NCBI GenBank assembly: GCA_037126765.1
Contig: JBBCBC010000024.1
Span: 19,813,554 to 19,877,553, forward strand
From: Stenogyne calaminthoides
Taxonomy: Eukaryota; Streptophyta; Magnoliopsida; Lamiales; Lamiaceae
Direction: 5' to 3'
DNA length: 64,000 nt
In this document: piece by piece, positions 22,501-33,701 of the stretch
Numbering within the stretch: the stretch's first letter is position 1
Layout: each line of letters begins with the position of its first letter
Translations under genes and position numbers: made by a program
The notes under the pieces: generated by a model
Seen by the model: the letters and a program-made list of their open reading frames with translations, nothing else
Database searches by the model: none
Told to the model about the DNA's origin: nothing

Positions 22501-22585
22501 CCAATTGAATGCCGTGGAAGGTGAATCTTCAATCGCCGCCATTAGCCTTAACTTAGGCGTGCTTATCTGTTCGAAACTACCAGAT
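19568..22585 (-). pseudogene. Sire-D envelope-like (third) ORF, central and C-terminal part
   Basis: Open pieces in sense order run 22585-22186, 22067-21561, 21531-21295, 21211-19850 and 19807-19568. The first holds a conserved block (LRLMAAIEDSPS.FNWL ... ATKIAFILEMC) matched by Sire-B at 43345-43476 and 60451 onward; it looks like the accessory domain found in plant retrotransposon extra ORFs. Next is a charged Lys/Glu segment, then a block ending DMFFRLRNT shared with Sire-B at 61240. The last 400 codons are Gln/Glu/Lys/Ala-rich and coiled-coil-like (QNQKMENLSSSSDTLQTT...). An in-frame TAG separates 21005 from 21004. I see no signal peptide or membrane segment, so the envelope label is positional only. 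Confidence 0.75.
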
Positions 22586-22619
22586 CTACTTGTAGGTCCC
22601 GAATGGGTTTTGTGAGGGT

Positions 22620-22652
22620 GGAAGTCTAGAGGGGAGGGGTGAATAGACTTCC
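22620..22652 (-). other. U5 hairpin of solo-G
   Basis: GGAAGTCTA and TAGACTTCC are perfect 9-bp arms around a G-rich 15-base loop, GAGGGGAGGGGTGAA on the plus strand, 29 bp from the LTR end. Position and loop composition match the ACACGTGTAT hairpin of the Sire LTRs, but the arms are unrelated. Confidence 0.85.
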
Positions 22653-23039
22653 AAAACTTTTTGTGCGGATCAGGTGTGAACTGCAAATTACCCGATTAGA
22701 GTGCTAGTGTATCAGTTTAGACTGATGTTCAATCTAATCGAGTGCTGAGGCGGTCGGTTTGATATCTGTCAGTTTAACTGAATGGTGCGGAAGCTTGTTT
22801 TTACCCGTGTGAAAAACTAGTTTTATCAATCAGATTCTTAAGTCAGTTTTCAACCAGTTGACTAAGGTGTCAATCTGATCAGATCAGTTGCTTGGTGCAG
22901 ACTGAGCTTAACTTTAGAATATGTATGCAGTTTTTAAACTCAGTTGTGTGACTTGTGTAAAGCAATAAGAAAGCAAGTAAATGCACACAAGACTTTTTAT
23001 AGTGGCTCAGACGAAACCCGCCCTACGTCCACTCTTCCC

Positions 23040-23475
23040 TTAACACAGGGGAACCTTAACCTACTTTAACCTTCAGGACTTATATCCTTTTCAGGATGGC
23101 CGAGATGTTTACCGAGTTCTCACTCTTACAAACTTAACCTGCGGGACTTATATCCTTTTCAGGATGGCCAAGATGTTTACCGAGTTCCCACTCAAGCTTA
23201 ACCTACGGGACTTATATCCTTCAAGAGGATGGCCAAGATCTTTATCGAGTTCTCACTCTTACAAACTTAACCTGTGGGACTTATATCCTTTTCAGGATGG
23301 CCGAGATGTTTACCTAGTTCCCACTCAAGCTTAACCTACGGGACTTATATCCTTCAAGAGGATGGCCGAGATGTTTACTGAGTTCCCACTCTACAAACGT
23401 AACCAGCGGGACTTATATCCTTCAAAGAGGATAGCCGAGATGTTTAATGAGTTCTCACTCTACAGACTTGACCTA
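23040..23475 (-). repeat. Leader tandem repeats of solo-G, alternating 68/64 bp
   Basis: GACTTATATCC starts at 23077, 23145, 23209, 23278, 23342 and 23410, spaced 68, 64, 69, 64 and 68. Units alternate between CACTCTTACAAACTTAACC and CACTCAAGCTTAACC junctions, so the true period is a dimer of about 132 bp. Confidence 0.88.
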
Positions 23476-24565
23476 ACTTGCGTTTGGGTAAAGAATGTTG
23501 AGGGTTCCAACTGCAAATCTATCCTGGTGCTTTAGGTAGCCAAAATGCTAGTGGATAGGATTTCTTGCTAAGAACTAATGGGGTGAACACTCTAAGAATA
23601 ATCTTCAAATGCAGTGTTCTTTGATCGGAGAATTTGCTGTAACTTTAGCTTCTTTTGCTTGTTCTCACTCGTTGGTTCTTTCGTTGGTCTCTTGTTGTTG
23701 GACTCTGCTTTTCAAAGTGAAGATCGATCCCATTTTATAGACCTCGAAATCAAAGAGCCGTTGGAGAGCAATTTGAATTTTGGGCTATATTAGGTAGGCT
23801 GTAGGATATGATTGTGACGTGCTCCGATTATCGGCGTGGCCGTAGGCATGATTAGTGCCGTTTTTTTGTCTGCAAATTGTCGTATCCCGTATTATCGACT
23901 CTTTTTTGTGCACGTGTCGCTTTCTCCTTGGCCATGAGGCGAGGCGGCACTTGAAATTTGCCCGTTAGACGATTTATATTCCTTTTGTAGAAGATTCGTC
24001 TTGTCTGGTGTATCTTTTTGATTGTCACGGTGTGGTGACTTGATCGAATGGCGATCACTCTACCTTGTTTGAATCTTGAGATGCACATTATCTTAGCTCA
24101 ATATCACGGACCCGTTGAATGTAGATCTTGGTCTTTTGATCTTGGTGTCTCTCGAGCCTCGGTGTATTCGATCATCTTGAGTCTTGAGTTTATTCTTGAG
24201 TCTTGACCTTATGCGAGTCTTGAGTTCATCCGAGTCTTGAGGCTTATCCGAGTCTTGATTCATCCCGAGTCTTGAGCTCATCCCGAGTCTTCGATGTCTT
24301 CTTGTCTTCACGATCTTAACTTCTTGTCTTCGATTTGTGCTTAGTCATCGATCATCGACCTTATCTGGGTCATCGATACTTGACGACCTATACATATTGA
24401 GTTCCCCCTCAATATGTGACCTATCTTTACATCACCTATCTATACATTTCAAATTTGTCATCTTAATCGATTCTAAGTCATCGATCCCAATTGGTCCGAC
24501 CGGTCCTATTACAACCTATTTTGGAACTTCCATCAAAACTAAATTACAGATTTCTCAACACTACT

Positions 24566-25007
24566 CATGATGCTTTTGCTTACAATATCCAACAATACTC
24601 GATATTTAGGCTTCAAATGCCTCTTATTCAGAGTAGCTTCAAACTTTATTGGATGCTCAGTAATTTTATTCAAGTATTCTTGTTCCCTACCCATCATGTA
24701 TACCATAGGGTCTTCACCTCTATCACTTAACTCATATATAACATTTAGATTCTTAGGAATAATATATAATTCCCTAACAAAATCCACATATTTCGAACCA
24801 TGCTACAAATGCGAGACTGTAATCTGAGATTCTATGCACTTCTCATCATCTAACTGCATATTAGAGATAAACTCAATTACATCTTTCGCACATTAAATTC
24901 TCTGGTTGATTCGCGACCAGAGCATGTAAGCTTTGCCAAAACGAATCATATGCAACGCCTCCTCCTAAATGAGTTGCATTGGATAAAATTTCTAGAGAAA
25001 ACGACAT
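24566..25007 (-). pseudogene. Sire-D envelope-like ORF, N-terminal part
   Basis: A likely start is the ATG at 25007 (MSFSLEILSNATHLGGG). The part at 24787-24566 aligns with Sire-B 43110-43310 through ELSDRGEDPMVYM and LKPKYRVLLDIVSKSIMSS. A stop near 24893 and a frame change separate the two. The frame continues at 22585 across solo-G. Confidence 0.7.
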
Positions 25008-25668
25008 ATTAGTACCAAGGTTTATTGAAATGGCGAGTTTGTCGATATCTGAAAAATGTCATTTTTGGAGAATTTCTGGTGAAGGGTTTTGAGATAGGTG
25101 AAAATTTCTGGGCAATCGAGGGTTTCGAAGCAGAGTGTTTGTGAAGATGAAGGCTTTTAAAGAAAATTTTCCACTGGATATGGGATTTTGATTTAAGAAA
25201 AATTACGTAGATGAAGAAATCGACGGTTGAGATTAAAAAACCGATTAAAATGGGTATATGAAAGGACGATTTCGCATATACTAAGCCACCAATTTATCCC
25301 TATTGGTGATTAATGAACAGTGCATTTAATTACTGTTCCTGCAGACCATTGACTTTCCTCGTGGATTTCAAAGGTCCCGCCTAAATATTTCTTCAGGTGT
25401 TTTGTCATTTATTGCCAATGATTACTGAGATTCAGTTAAACAATAAATGGGTTGCATGAGTCAATAACTTCTTCAGACTAATTTTCTCCATCAGTCTTAC
25501 TGAGTTTTGACCTTGATAAAATGTCAGTATAATACTGAGTACTGATCTTCAGGATAACTGAGTTTCCCAAGACTCAGTGTTCAGTACTCTCAATTTTATC
25601 CTGAGTTTTTTCAAGAAAAACACGAAAAACTTCATGCATCTGAAAACCTTCAATTTTTCAGATTTGCT
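25008..25668 (-). other. Sire-D spacer between pol and third ORF
   Basis: No ORF supported. It corresponds to the 608-bp pol/third-ORF spacer of Sire-B (42198-42805), including ATGAACGA...TTAATCTCAAC-type leader text. It could hold a promoter or splice acceptor for the third ORF, but no clear signal is seen. Confidence 0.5.
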
Positions 25669-28600
25669 TTATTCACCTGGATCCAACATACCTAATTCAA
25701 CTGATAGTTCCTGAAATCTTGATTCAGCCAAAGGTTTAGTCAAGATATCAACTCTCTGTTTATCAGTATGAATTTTCTCCATTCTGATGTTTTTCTTCTC
25801 AACATGATCTCTGATGAAGTGATGTCTGATATCAACATGCTTACATCTGGTGTGCTGTCTGAGGATTTTGTGTAATAGAAATTGCACTATTATTATCACA
25901 AAATATAGGTACTTCATTGGCTATAATCTTATAATCCCTCAATTGTTTATGCGAGCGAAAGAATGCATGCTGCTTGACTTCCTGCGACCATGTATTAAAC
26001 CCGGTAATCTTGGTTACTCTTGAGGTTTGTTTCTTTGAAAACCATGATATCGGTTTACTTCCAAGAAATTGGCAAGTTCTGTGGTAGACTTCATCAATTC
26101 TACATCCTCCATAATCAACATCCCGAATAACCAGTTAATTGAAGGTTATCATCATTTGGATACCATAATCCTCTTTATTCTGATGCCTTTAAGATATTTG
26201 AGAATATTTTTGGCGGCCTCCATGTGACTAGCCTTAGGATTAGCTTGGTATCTTGCACATATCCCAACAAAGAAATGTTATATCAAGCCTACTTCTTTGT
26301 GAGATATAGCGATGATCCAATGATCCTCTATAATCGATGTGATTCTTGATTTGCCTTGAGATCGAGGATCCATCTTGTAGTTAGTATTCATAGGAATTCT
26401 AACTGTATTGCAATTCTGTACACCATACTTTGCAATCAGATCTCAGGTGTATTTTGCTTGATTGATGAAAATTCCTTCCTTAGTTTGTTTCACCTGAAGT
26501 CCAAGAAAGAAATTCATCTCCCCCATCATTGACATCTCAAACTTTCCTTTCATCAGGGTAGAAAACTTTTCACACAGCTGATGATTTGGAGATCCAAATA
26601 TGATGTCATCTACATAAATCTAACAAGTAAGATGCCTTTCCCATCTTCTATCCTAAACAGAGTCCTATCAACAGTTCCTTTGATAAAACCATGGTCAGTA
26701 AGAAACTAATAAAGTGTATCATACCATGCTCGGGGTGCTTGCTTAAGACAATACAAGACTTTCCTGAGCCTGTAAACTTGGTCATTCTGTCTGAAACCAG
26801 GAGGTTGTTCCACATAAACCTCTTCCTTAAGCACACCATTCAGAAATGCACTTTTCACATCCATCCGATGGATATGAATTTCATGTGGGCAACATATGCA
26901 AGAAACAATCTGATGGCTTCTAGTCTTGCAACAGGTGCAAAGGTTTCATCATAATCCAAGCCTTCTTCTTGGGAATAACCTTGTGCAACTTGCCTTGCCT
27001 TGTTTCTCACAATGTTGTTGTTTTCATCTCTCTTATTCTTGAACACCCACTTAGTTCCAATCACATTGTGCCTCTTAGGTCTATCCACTAGCTCCCAAAC
27101 TTCATTCCTTGAGAACCCGATTCAATTTATTCTTGCATAGCGAAGAATCCAAAAAAGAATCTTGTAGAGCCTCTTCAATCTCAGTAGGTTCTTTTTCAGA
27201 TAGGAAGCAGCAGAACAAAGCACTTTCTCCATGGAACCTTCTTGTTTTGACACCATTTGATAGATCACCCTCAATCTGACTTGTAGGATGATTATCCAAC
27301 AATTTTCTCCTGGATGTTCCCCCTTCAGTAGTATCCTCAACATCAGAAATGTTAGGTTCGGGTAGTTCATTAAATTCGGGGAACAAATGAGAAAGGAGAA
27401 AGAGAATCATCTTCCTCGGGGAAATTCCATTGAAACATTATCGAGAGACATTTGTTCCTCATTGGTTGATAGATTCGAGTTTGCCTCATTTGTGACCACA
27501 TCTTCATCGGAATTACATACCGAGTCCGAATCGGTGTATGTTTAGATTGGTTAGAAGGTGTGTTGGCTTTCCTTCAAAGGGAGAATTTCCATCCCGAGTC
27601 TCACCATCCCGAGTTTTTCCATCCCGAACTTCTTTGTGCGAATCGATTCACTCCATTCATAGAAAGTGACTAACTTCTTCTTTTCGTGTTCGAGAGGATG
27701 TTTTATCATTCTTTTTTTGTGCTAAGTCCGGTGATTTTCTTGATCGTTCTCTGAGTCATGTTCTGTTTCTTCCGAACACAAGTAGATTCATCAAAAACAA
27801 CATGAGGTGTTTCTTTCACAATAAGAGTCCTACTGATTGTAAACTCAAAGACTTTATTGACTTGAATATCCTAAGAATATCCCTTCATCGGCTTTGCTAT
27901 CAAAAGTTTTCAACCGATCTTTACCATTTTTGTGTATGAAACACTTGCAACCAAACACACGAAAAGAAAGAAACAAGAGGCTTCCTTTCATTCCACAAAT
28001 TTCATATGGAGTTTTTCCTTGGTTCTTGGTCGTATGGATCTCTTACGAGAGTAGCATGTAGTGTTGATAACCCATTAAAATCTCTTAGGAATATCGACTT
28101 CAAAGAATCATTGTCCTTGCGAAACTTCTTCGAGTCCTATTTCTTCTTTCAAAGAACACCACTCTGTTGTGGGGTCCTTGCAAATGATGTTTCATGAGCT
28201 ATTCCATTTCTTTGCATAATAATCGATATGATATGATTGATAAACTTCGGTTCCTTTATCCGATCGATTTTGACCACACTCGGATTCTTTTCAAAGATCT
28301 TGAGCCTTTTCGATGGTTCGGGTAGTTTTGTGCGAGTCTCTTTCTTCTTGAGTAAGAATATGACCCATGTGTATCTAGAGTAGTCATCAACTACCACAAG
28401 TGTGTATTTTCCGCCATTAGTGCTCACAGTGTTCTTTGGACCAATGAGATCCATATGTAACAGTTGTAGTATTCTATCGATAGAAACATCTACTTTGCTT
28501 TTGAAAAGATGCTCGATTTGTTTTCCTTTTCATGCAAGCATCACATACATGATCTTTCTTGAACACTTCACTTTGGGTAACCCCCAACAAGTGCTAATCT

Positions 28601-29125
28601 TGCAAGTTTGTTCGGGGTTTTGAAGTTTAAGTGATTCATTCTTTTGTGCCACAACCAACCCGGGTATCGATGGAACTTTTTGCAACCAAACATGTATCTT
28701 TAGGAGTTGAACTCCAATCAAAGAAGATACACATTTCCTTTTCTAGTACCAACGAAGAAATTTTTTCGTGAAGTATTGTCTTTTACATAACATAAGTTCT
28801 TTGAGAACTCAACACTGAATCCTTTGTCACAGAATTGACAGATAGAAAGCAAGTTATGCTTTAGACCAGAAAAATATGAAACACCATGGATATGAACAGA
28901 GTCAACTTCAAGAGTTCCATATCCTTCAGTTTGTCGTTTGGAATTGTCTCCAAATGTGATTTGAGGGCCTTTTTGCTCAACATAGTCAGTGATTAGTTGC
29001 TTATATCCTCTCATATGTCTTGAACATCCACTGTCCAGATACCATATAGCAGGAGCCAATTCATTTCCACTCATCAGTGCTACGTTATTTTCATTCAGCT
29101 CAGTGCCCTTTTCCTTCACCTGAAA
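25669..29125 (-). pseudogene. pol: Sire-D pol: protease, integrase, RT, RNase H
   Basis: In sense order: protease WYLDSGCSRHM (about 29050); integrase core with VVVDDYSRYTW (about 28400), in which the second catalytic Asp block, RSDKGTEF elsewhere, reads IDRIKEPKF; a polyprotein spacer (27410-27100); RT start IGTKWVFKNKRDENN (about 27070) and a disrupted palm (26840-26570); RNase H tail TRCKHVDIRHH...DILTKPLAESRFQEL ending at the TAA at 25671-25669. Frame breaks occur every 100-400 bp and are densest at 27410-28300, where many TCAG/CTGA strings have become TCGA or CCGA. The copy is inactive. Confidence 0.88.
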
Positions 29126-31534
29126 AATAGATCAGTTTTTAGGTACCCATTTGGTGTAGGGTCCTACCAGGTTAGCTGTACCTGTTGGAACCCAAATCTG
29201 CCTAACAACTCTAATTACTTTAGAGTGGCTGATCTATCTCCCATAAACATCTACATACACATTCACCACCCTAGGAGCCTTGGCATTATCCTGTGCATGA
29301 GTGCCAGCCTTAGCATGAACATGAGCCTTAGAGTTCTTCTTGGGTTCAGGCCTTTTGTTCAAGTGCCTTAGCTTTTGTCTGTGGTCTCTGTCTCTGTGAC
29401 TTGGATTCGAAAACCTTTACCCTTAGACACGTGGGGTTTTAGGTTGCTGTCTTGAAAATGGGGGTCTTTTCGATGTCGAGGACTTGGTCTTTTTCGGTTG
29501 AGAATATCTCGATGAGTGTTTCTCTTTTGAAAATTCCTCCGATGGTTCGGTCTGCAGATCTCTTTAGGTTGGTATTCTTAGCTTTGAGGCTTTGGAAATC
29601 TTGGGTTCGAAAATTTCCTCTTGAGTGTTCGGGTTTTCTAGCCTTTTCACGAGGTCCGGGCTTTCTTCCCTGAACCTTGATTTTCGAAAACCATAGGTCC
29701 TTTACCCTTGTCTAAAACTCGGCGGTTCTTGATGAAGATTAGATGCCACCGGTTTAACAAAGATGATCTTGGTGCTACTAGAAGCGACATTCGAAAACCT
29801 TGTGAGGTTTCCGGAATGTATCCCAATCCAACTTTTTATAGTTGCGGTCTTTGATAACTCTGAATTTCATCGATCACTTTAGATCACGAAATTCAATAGA
29901 GCTAACTTTCTCTGCGCCTTATCCTCACATTTCTTTAGAGTTTCATGCTTCTCAAAGAGGTCATTGAACTTCGATTACGATAAAAATTTGAATCTCTTTA
30001 GTGGATTTCTCTAATTTTCCATTCGGGATCTCTATCACCTTCTCTTTTTTAAGAGTTATACTTTTCGAAATATCCAGATTCATCGATAGTTCCCATCAAT
30101 TGAGAATTGATCTCGGCATTTTTAGTCTTTCCACTTCAAATTCTCGTGATCGGTTCCTTGTTACGCTCTTGAGTTTCGATGAGTAGTTCTTGTAACCACG
30201 AATAGTCCTTCATAAGATTCTCAAACGAATCCATCGAGTCAAAATTCTTTGTTTTGATTAAACTTGAGAACTCATGTGCTTGTGTAGGAGCAACAACAGA
30301 GATAGAAGAATTTACCTCCTCCACAGCCATAAGACAGACATCATCACTGTCACTGTCTGAGAAAATTTCATCTGAGGAACTGGAACATTCTTCAGAATGT
30401 TCTTCCTCTTCTGCAATCATAGCTTTCTTGCTGGAGATCTTTCTGTCTCTCTTGGCTTGTCTCTCCTTTCTTTCTTTAGCACTCAGCTCAGGACAATCAT
30501 ATTGAAAGTTACCTTTCCTCTGACAGTTGTAGCATCTGTTGGTATCATCATCCCGATCACTTTCCTCCTTGGTCTTGGAGTCCTTCTTCTTGGATGAGGA
30601 TCCTTCAGCTTTCTGGTCCTTCCTTTTCTCGATTATATCATCCTCGCCGACCAAGAGTCTCTCTTGTACCTGTGATTCCTATAATATTTCTTATATTTCC
30701 CATATCTGCTATTGAGTCTTTCAAACCTCCTTGCCATCAGTACTAGTTTATCCTCCTGCTCATCCTGATTTTTGGCAAGTGAGTTCTCAGACTCTCTAGA
30801 CTTACAGGATTTGTCTTTGGGTTTGAAAGCTACATTCTTGCTAGATGAAGAATCATCTTTGCTGTTAGATTTCTTAGTTATCTTGTCAATCACAAACTCA
30901 TAAGCTTTCAGTTCAGAGAAGACTTGTTGATATGGCATGGAATCAATATTTTTGGTGTTTTCAATCACCACATCATGTATATCCCATTTCTTAGATAATC
31001 CTCTAAGAATTTTTTGGATTATACTTCTCTCTGTGGGTACCTTTTCCCAAGAGCACTCGGATCATTCATGATCTTTAGTGAATCTAACCTCAAGTTTGTC
31101 AATGGATTCACTATCTTCCATTTTAAAGCTATCAAACTTTCCAATAGCAACAGAAAGTTTGTTTTCCTTAATATGATATGTGCCTTGACACATAACAACA
31201 AGTGTGTCCCATATTTCTTTTGCAGTTTCACAGTGAGAAATCATCCCCATAACACCATCATCAATAGTGCTATACAAAGTATCTTTAGCAATGTAGTCCA
31301 GATTGACTAACTTTCTCTCATCGAGAGTAAGTTGATCATCGAACTTTGGAAATTCATCTCTGGGGATCATTCCTCTCGATGTCGGTGATTCTGGGATTCT
31401 ACAATAAATTTGAATGGTCCTTCAAAAACCACTCTCCACATTCTTTCATGTTTTAAATACAGATGAACCTGCATTCTCAATCTCCATAGGTCATACCTCT
31501 CAACAGAGAACATAGGAAGTTTCTTAGAAGGCAT
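29126..31534 (-). pseudogene. gag: Sire-D gag
   Basis: Start ATG at 31534-31532 (MPSKKLPMFSVE). The core (DYIAKDTLYSTIDDGVMGMISHCE) is at about 31310-31220 and continues at 30970-30640. The zinc knuckle reads CYNCQRKGNFQYDC at about 30530-30490, with the His ligand replaced by Asn. The Ser/Asp-rich and coiled-coil segment is at 30400-30140, followed by the basic linker (29900-29300), which is scrambled by indels compared with Sire-A and Sire-B. Confidence 0.87.
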
Positions 31535-31644
31535 GATTACTGAGCCTTGTAAGATATCAGCAAACAGATCTATTCAGTAGACCACCAAAGTCTTTCAGCA
31601 AAATAGACTATGGCTACCAAAGCAAGTGGTCAAAATGAACCACT

Positions 31645-31656
31645 GCTCTGATACCA
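31645..31656 (-). other. Sire-D primer-binding site
   Basis: Minus strand TGGTATCAGAGC, two bases from the LTR boundary at 31659. Confidence 0.94.
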
Positions 31657-31658
31657 AA

Positions 31659-33701
31659 TGTTGGTCCCGGTGCTAACGAGTCTCACACGTGTATGGGGGG
31701 TGGGGAATACGTGTTCGATGATTTTAAAACTTTTCTTTCACTGGAGGTCGGATGGGTCGGTTATCCTGATGGTTTTGCCCTGAGAAGCACGGATTGCCCT
31801 GAGTCAAAGTCTACTGAGACAATGATCCTGAGCTGCTTTCAGAAGCTTCAGATTAGCCCAACTGAGCTTGTGTTTATCAGAGATCCTGAGGTGCTTGGAT
31901 CAGATAATTATCTTACTGAACCCACAGTAGAGTTAGTTCAGTTTGGTAACTATCTGTTCTAGCTACTCAAGTGTGCGGAATGGTTGACCCTAAGTTTATA
32001 CTCGTTTTAGCTTTGCTGAAAATCTTCCCTTCAATAAAACAGTGATTAAGGTTGTGATCAATTTGATGCAAGTTCAGTGGATTGGTTCCAACTGAATATC
32101 AGTGAACTATGCTTTAAGTGAAAAACATGCAACAATTAATAATGCAGTACAGAAAGCAAAACAACACATCAATTATAGTGGTTCAGAGACTCAAGCTCCT
32201 ACGTCCACTCTCTCTGATCTTCAGAAAAATTCCTTAACCACTTCCTAAAGCTTTTTGGCTAACTCACTGTAGCTTACTCACTTTTCTACCTTGAGTTTTT
32301 CACGGGTGACTCACCGCAGACTTTACTAACTCAAACACACACAAATGTTCAGACTACCACAAGTAGCTTACTAACTTCTTCTCTAGAGTTTTCTGGCTAA
32401 CTCACTGTAGCTTACTAACTCTTTACAACTCCGACTCACCAACAAAACACACACAAACTACCTTAACAAAGGGTTTGGGTTTTGGGTTGGTTTCCAACTA
32501 GGGTGAGATATCCTTTACAATAAGAACAGATGCAAAGGCTAGGATATCTCTACTAAGCTTTGTATATTTCTTATCAATCTAGGCTTAGTGAATGAGCTCT
32601 CTCCAATGTGAAACACTTGGGAAATTCTAGGTTTTTCGAGTGCTTCAATTTGCAATAATACGAATGAGCTCTTGAGTTGCTTTGAAATTTCTCGTAACCT
32701 CTCGATGTAAAGGGTCACTGGTATTTATAGGCAACTTTCACCAAGGTCACTCTTGAAAAACTATCCGTTGGAGGAGATAGTATCAAGGGTTTCCTCTTCG
32801 GGTGTTTGATGAACGACTATTTTTAGGGTTTGAATACTCCCTTGCATGTTTTAGGAAATATGCAGTCATGTAGCCAATCACCAATTTTTTTGCGATGCGA
32901 ACTTATTACTCTTGACATGATTCGAGGTCCTGTAAACTTTTCGATGTCGATAAAAATGCAGTGTTGTCTTCCTCTGATTAGTTCTTGTCTTCAGTGAATG
33001 TAGACAAACAAAATGACTCTTTTTGGTCAATCTTTCTGAATGAGACAACCTTAAATAACACTTAGACGTAGTTCCTTTTGTCTGCATATGAATGTTATGG
33101 GCAATATCTACTTTATAGAATATTTGCATTTTTCTCAGTTTTGTAATCTTCAGATAGATTATATTCAGTGCCTCTGAATATTCAGGTTATACTGAGTATT
33201 CAGTATCTTACTGAGTCTTCATAACTCTTTGGGTCTTGATATCTTACGAGTCTTGATGTCTTGATGACATCTTTGAGTCTTCAATGTCTTCAGTGACATT
33301 CTGAGTCTTCAGTGTCTTCAGCAACTTACTGAGTCTTCATTGTCTTGACAACTTCTTCGAGTCTTGATGTCTTGACAACTTCTTGAGTCTTGATGTCTTG
33401 ACAACTTCTTGAGTCTTGATGTTTTCAAAGAAACTTCTTGAGTCTTGATGTCTTCATGACATCTTGAGTCTTGATGTCTTCGCCACTTTATTGAGTCTTG
33501 ATGTCTTCGATTTATTTCTTCGAGTCTTCATTGTCTTGACAACTTCATCGATCTATATCTGCTAACTATACATGGTGCAGATAACTTCCTGAACAATCTA
33601 TACTGAAACCTGACTCAGTCTATCAAGATTATCCTGAACATGTCCTACCGAGGGTTTTTGGGATCTAATCAAAACTTCTTTATTAAATTCATCCCCCAAC
33701 A
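31659..33701 (-). repeat. Sire-D 5' LTR (2043 bp)
   Basis: TGTTGGTCCC...CCCCCAACA. TATA (TATAAATA, minus) at 32729-32722. The U5 hairpin (31685-31714) has its second arm damaged (AATACGTGT in place of AATACACGTGT). Compared with the 3' LTR, differences cluster in patches: 31700-31760, 32290-32320, 32890-32960 and 33200-33550. Confidence 0.92.

Larger units (their letters stand above)
22591..24560 (-). mobile_element. solo-G: Sirevirus-type solo LTR (1970 bp)
   Basis: Plus strand TGTAGGTCCCG...TTCTCAACA with perfect TSD CTACT (22586-22590, 24561-24565). It splits the third ORF of Sire-D between the codons for KSIMS and RSGSFEQ. Sense is minus: TATA (TATAAAAT) at 23739-23732, leader tandem repeats at 23040-23470, AGTGG...CCACT motif at 23033-23001 and hairpin at 22652-22620. 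In sense it ends CGGGACCTACA, like the other Sirevirus LTRs. Its sequence is otherwise unlike the Sire-A to Sire-D LTRs, so it is another family. U3 (24120-24380) is packed with GAGTCTTGA-type repeats. Confidence 0.93.
16676..33701 (-). mobile_element. Sire-D: complete Sirevirus with third ORF (17.0 kb including nests)
   Basis: Both LTRs (16676-19311 and 31659-33701), PBS (31645-31656), polypurine tract (19312-19327) and a perfect TSD TGGTA (16671-16675, 33702-33706) are present. Minus-strand order is gag, protease, integrase, RT, RNase H, then an envelope-like ORF before the 3' LTR: the Sirevirus gene order. It contains a TRIM in its 3' LTR and solo-G in its third ORF. All genes are broken, many by short indels and by TCAG-to-TCGA-like changes that cluster in patches (see findings). 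It sits in the TAR-1 5' LTR. Confidence 0.95.
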
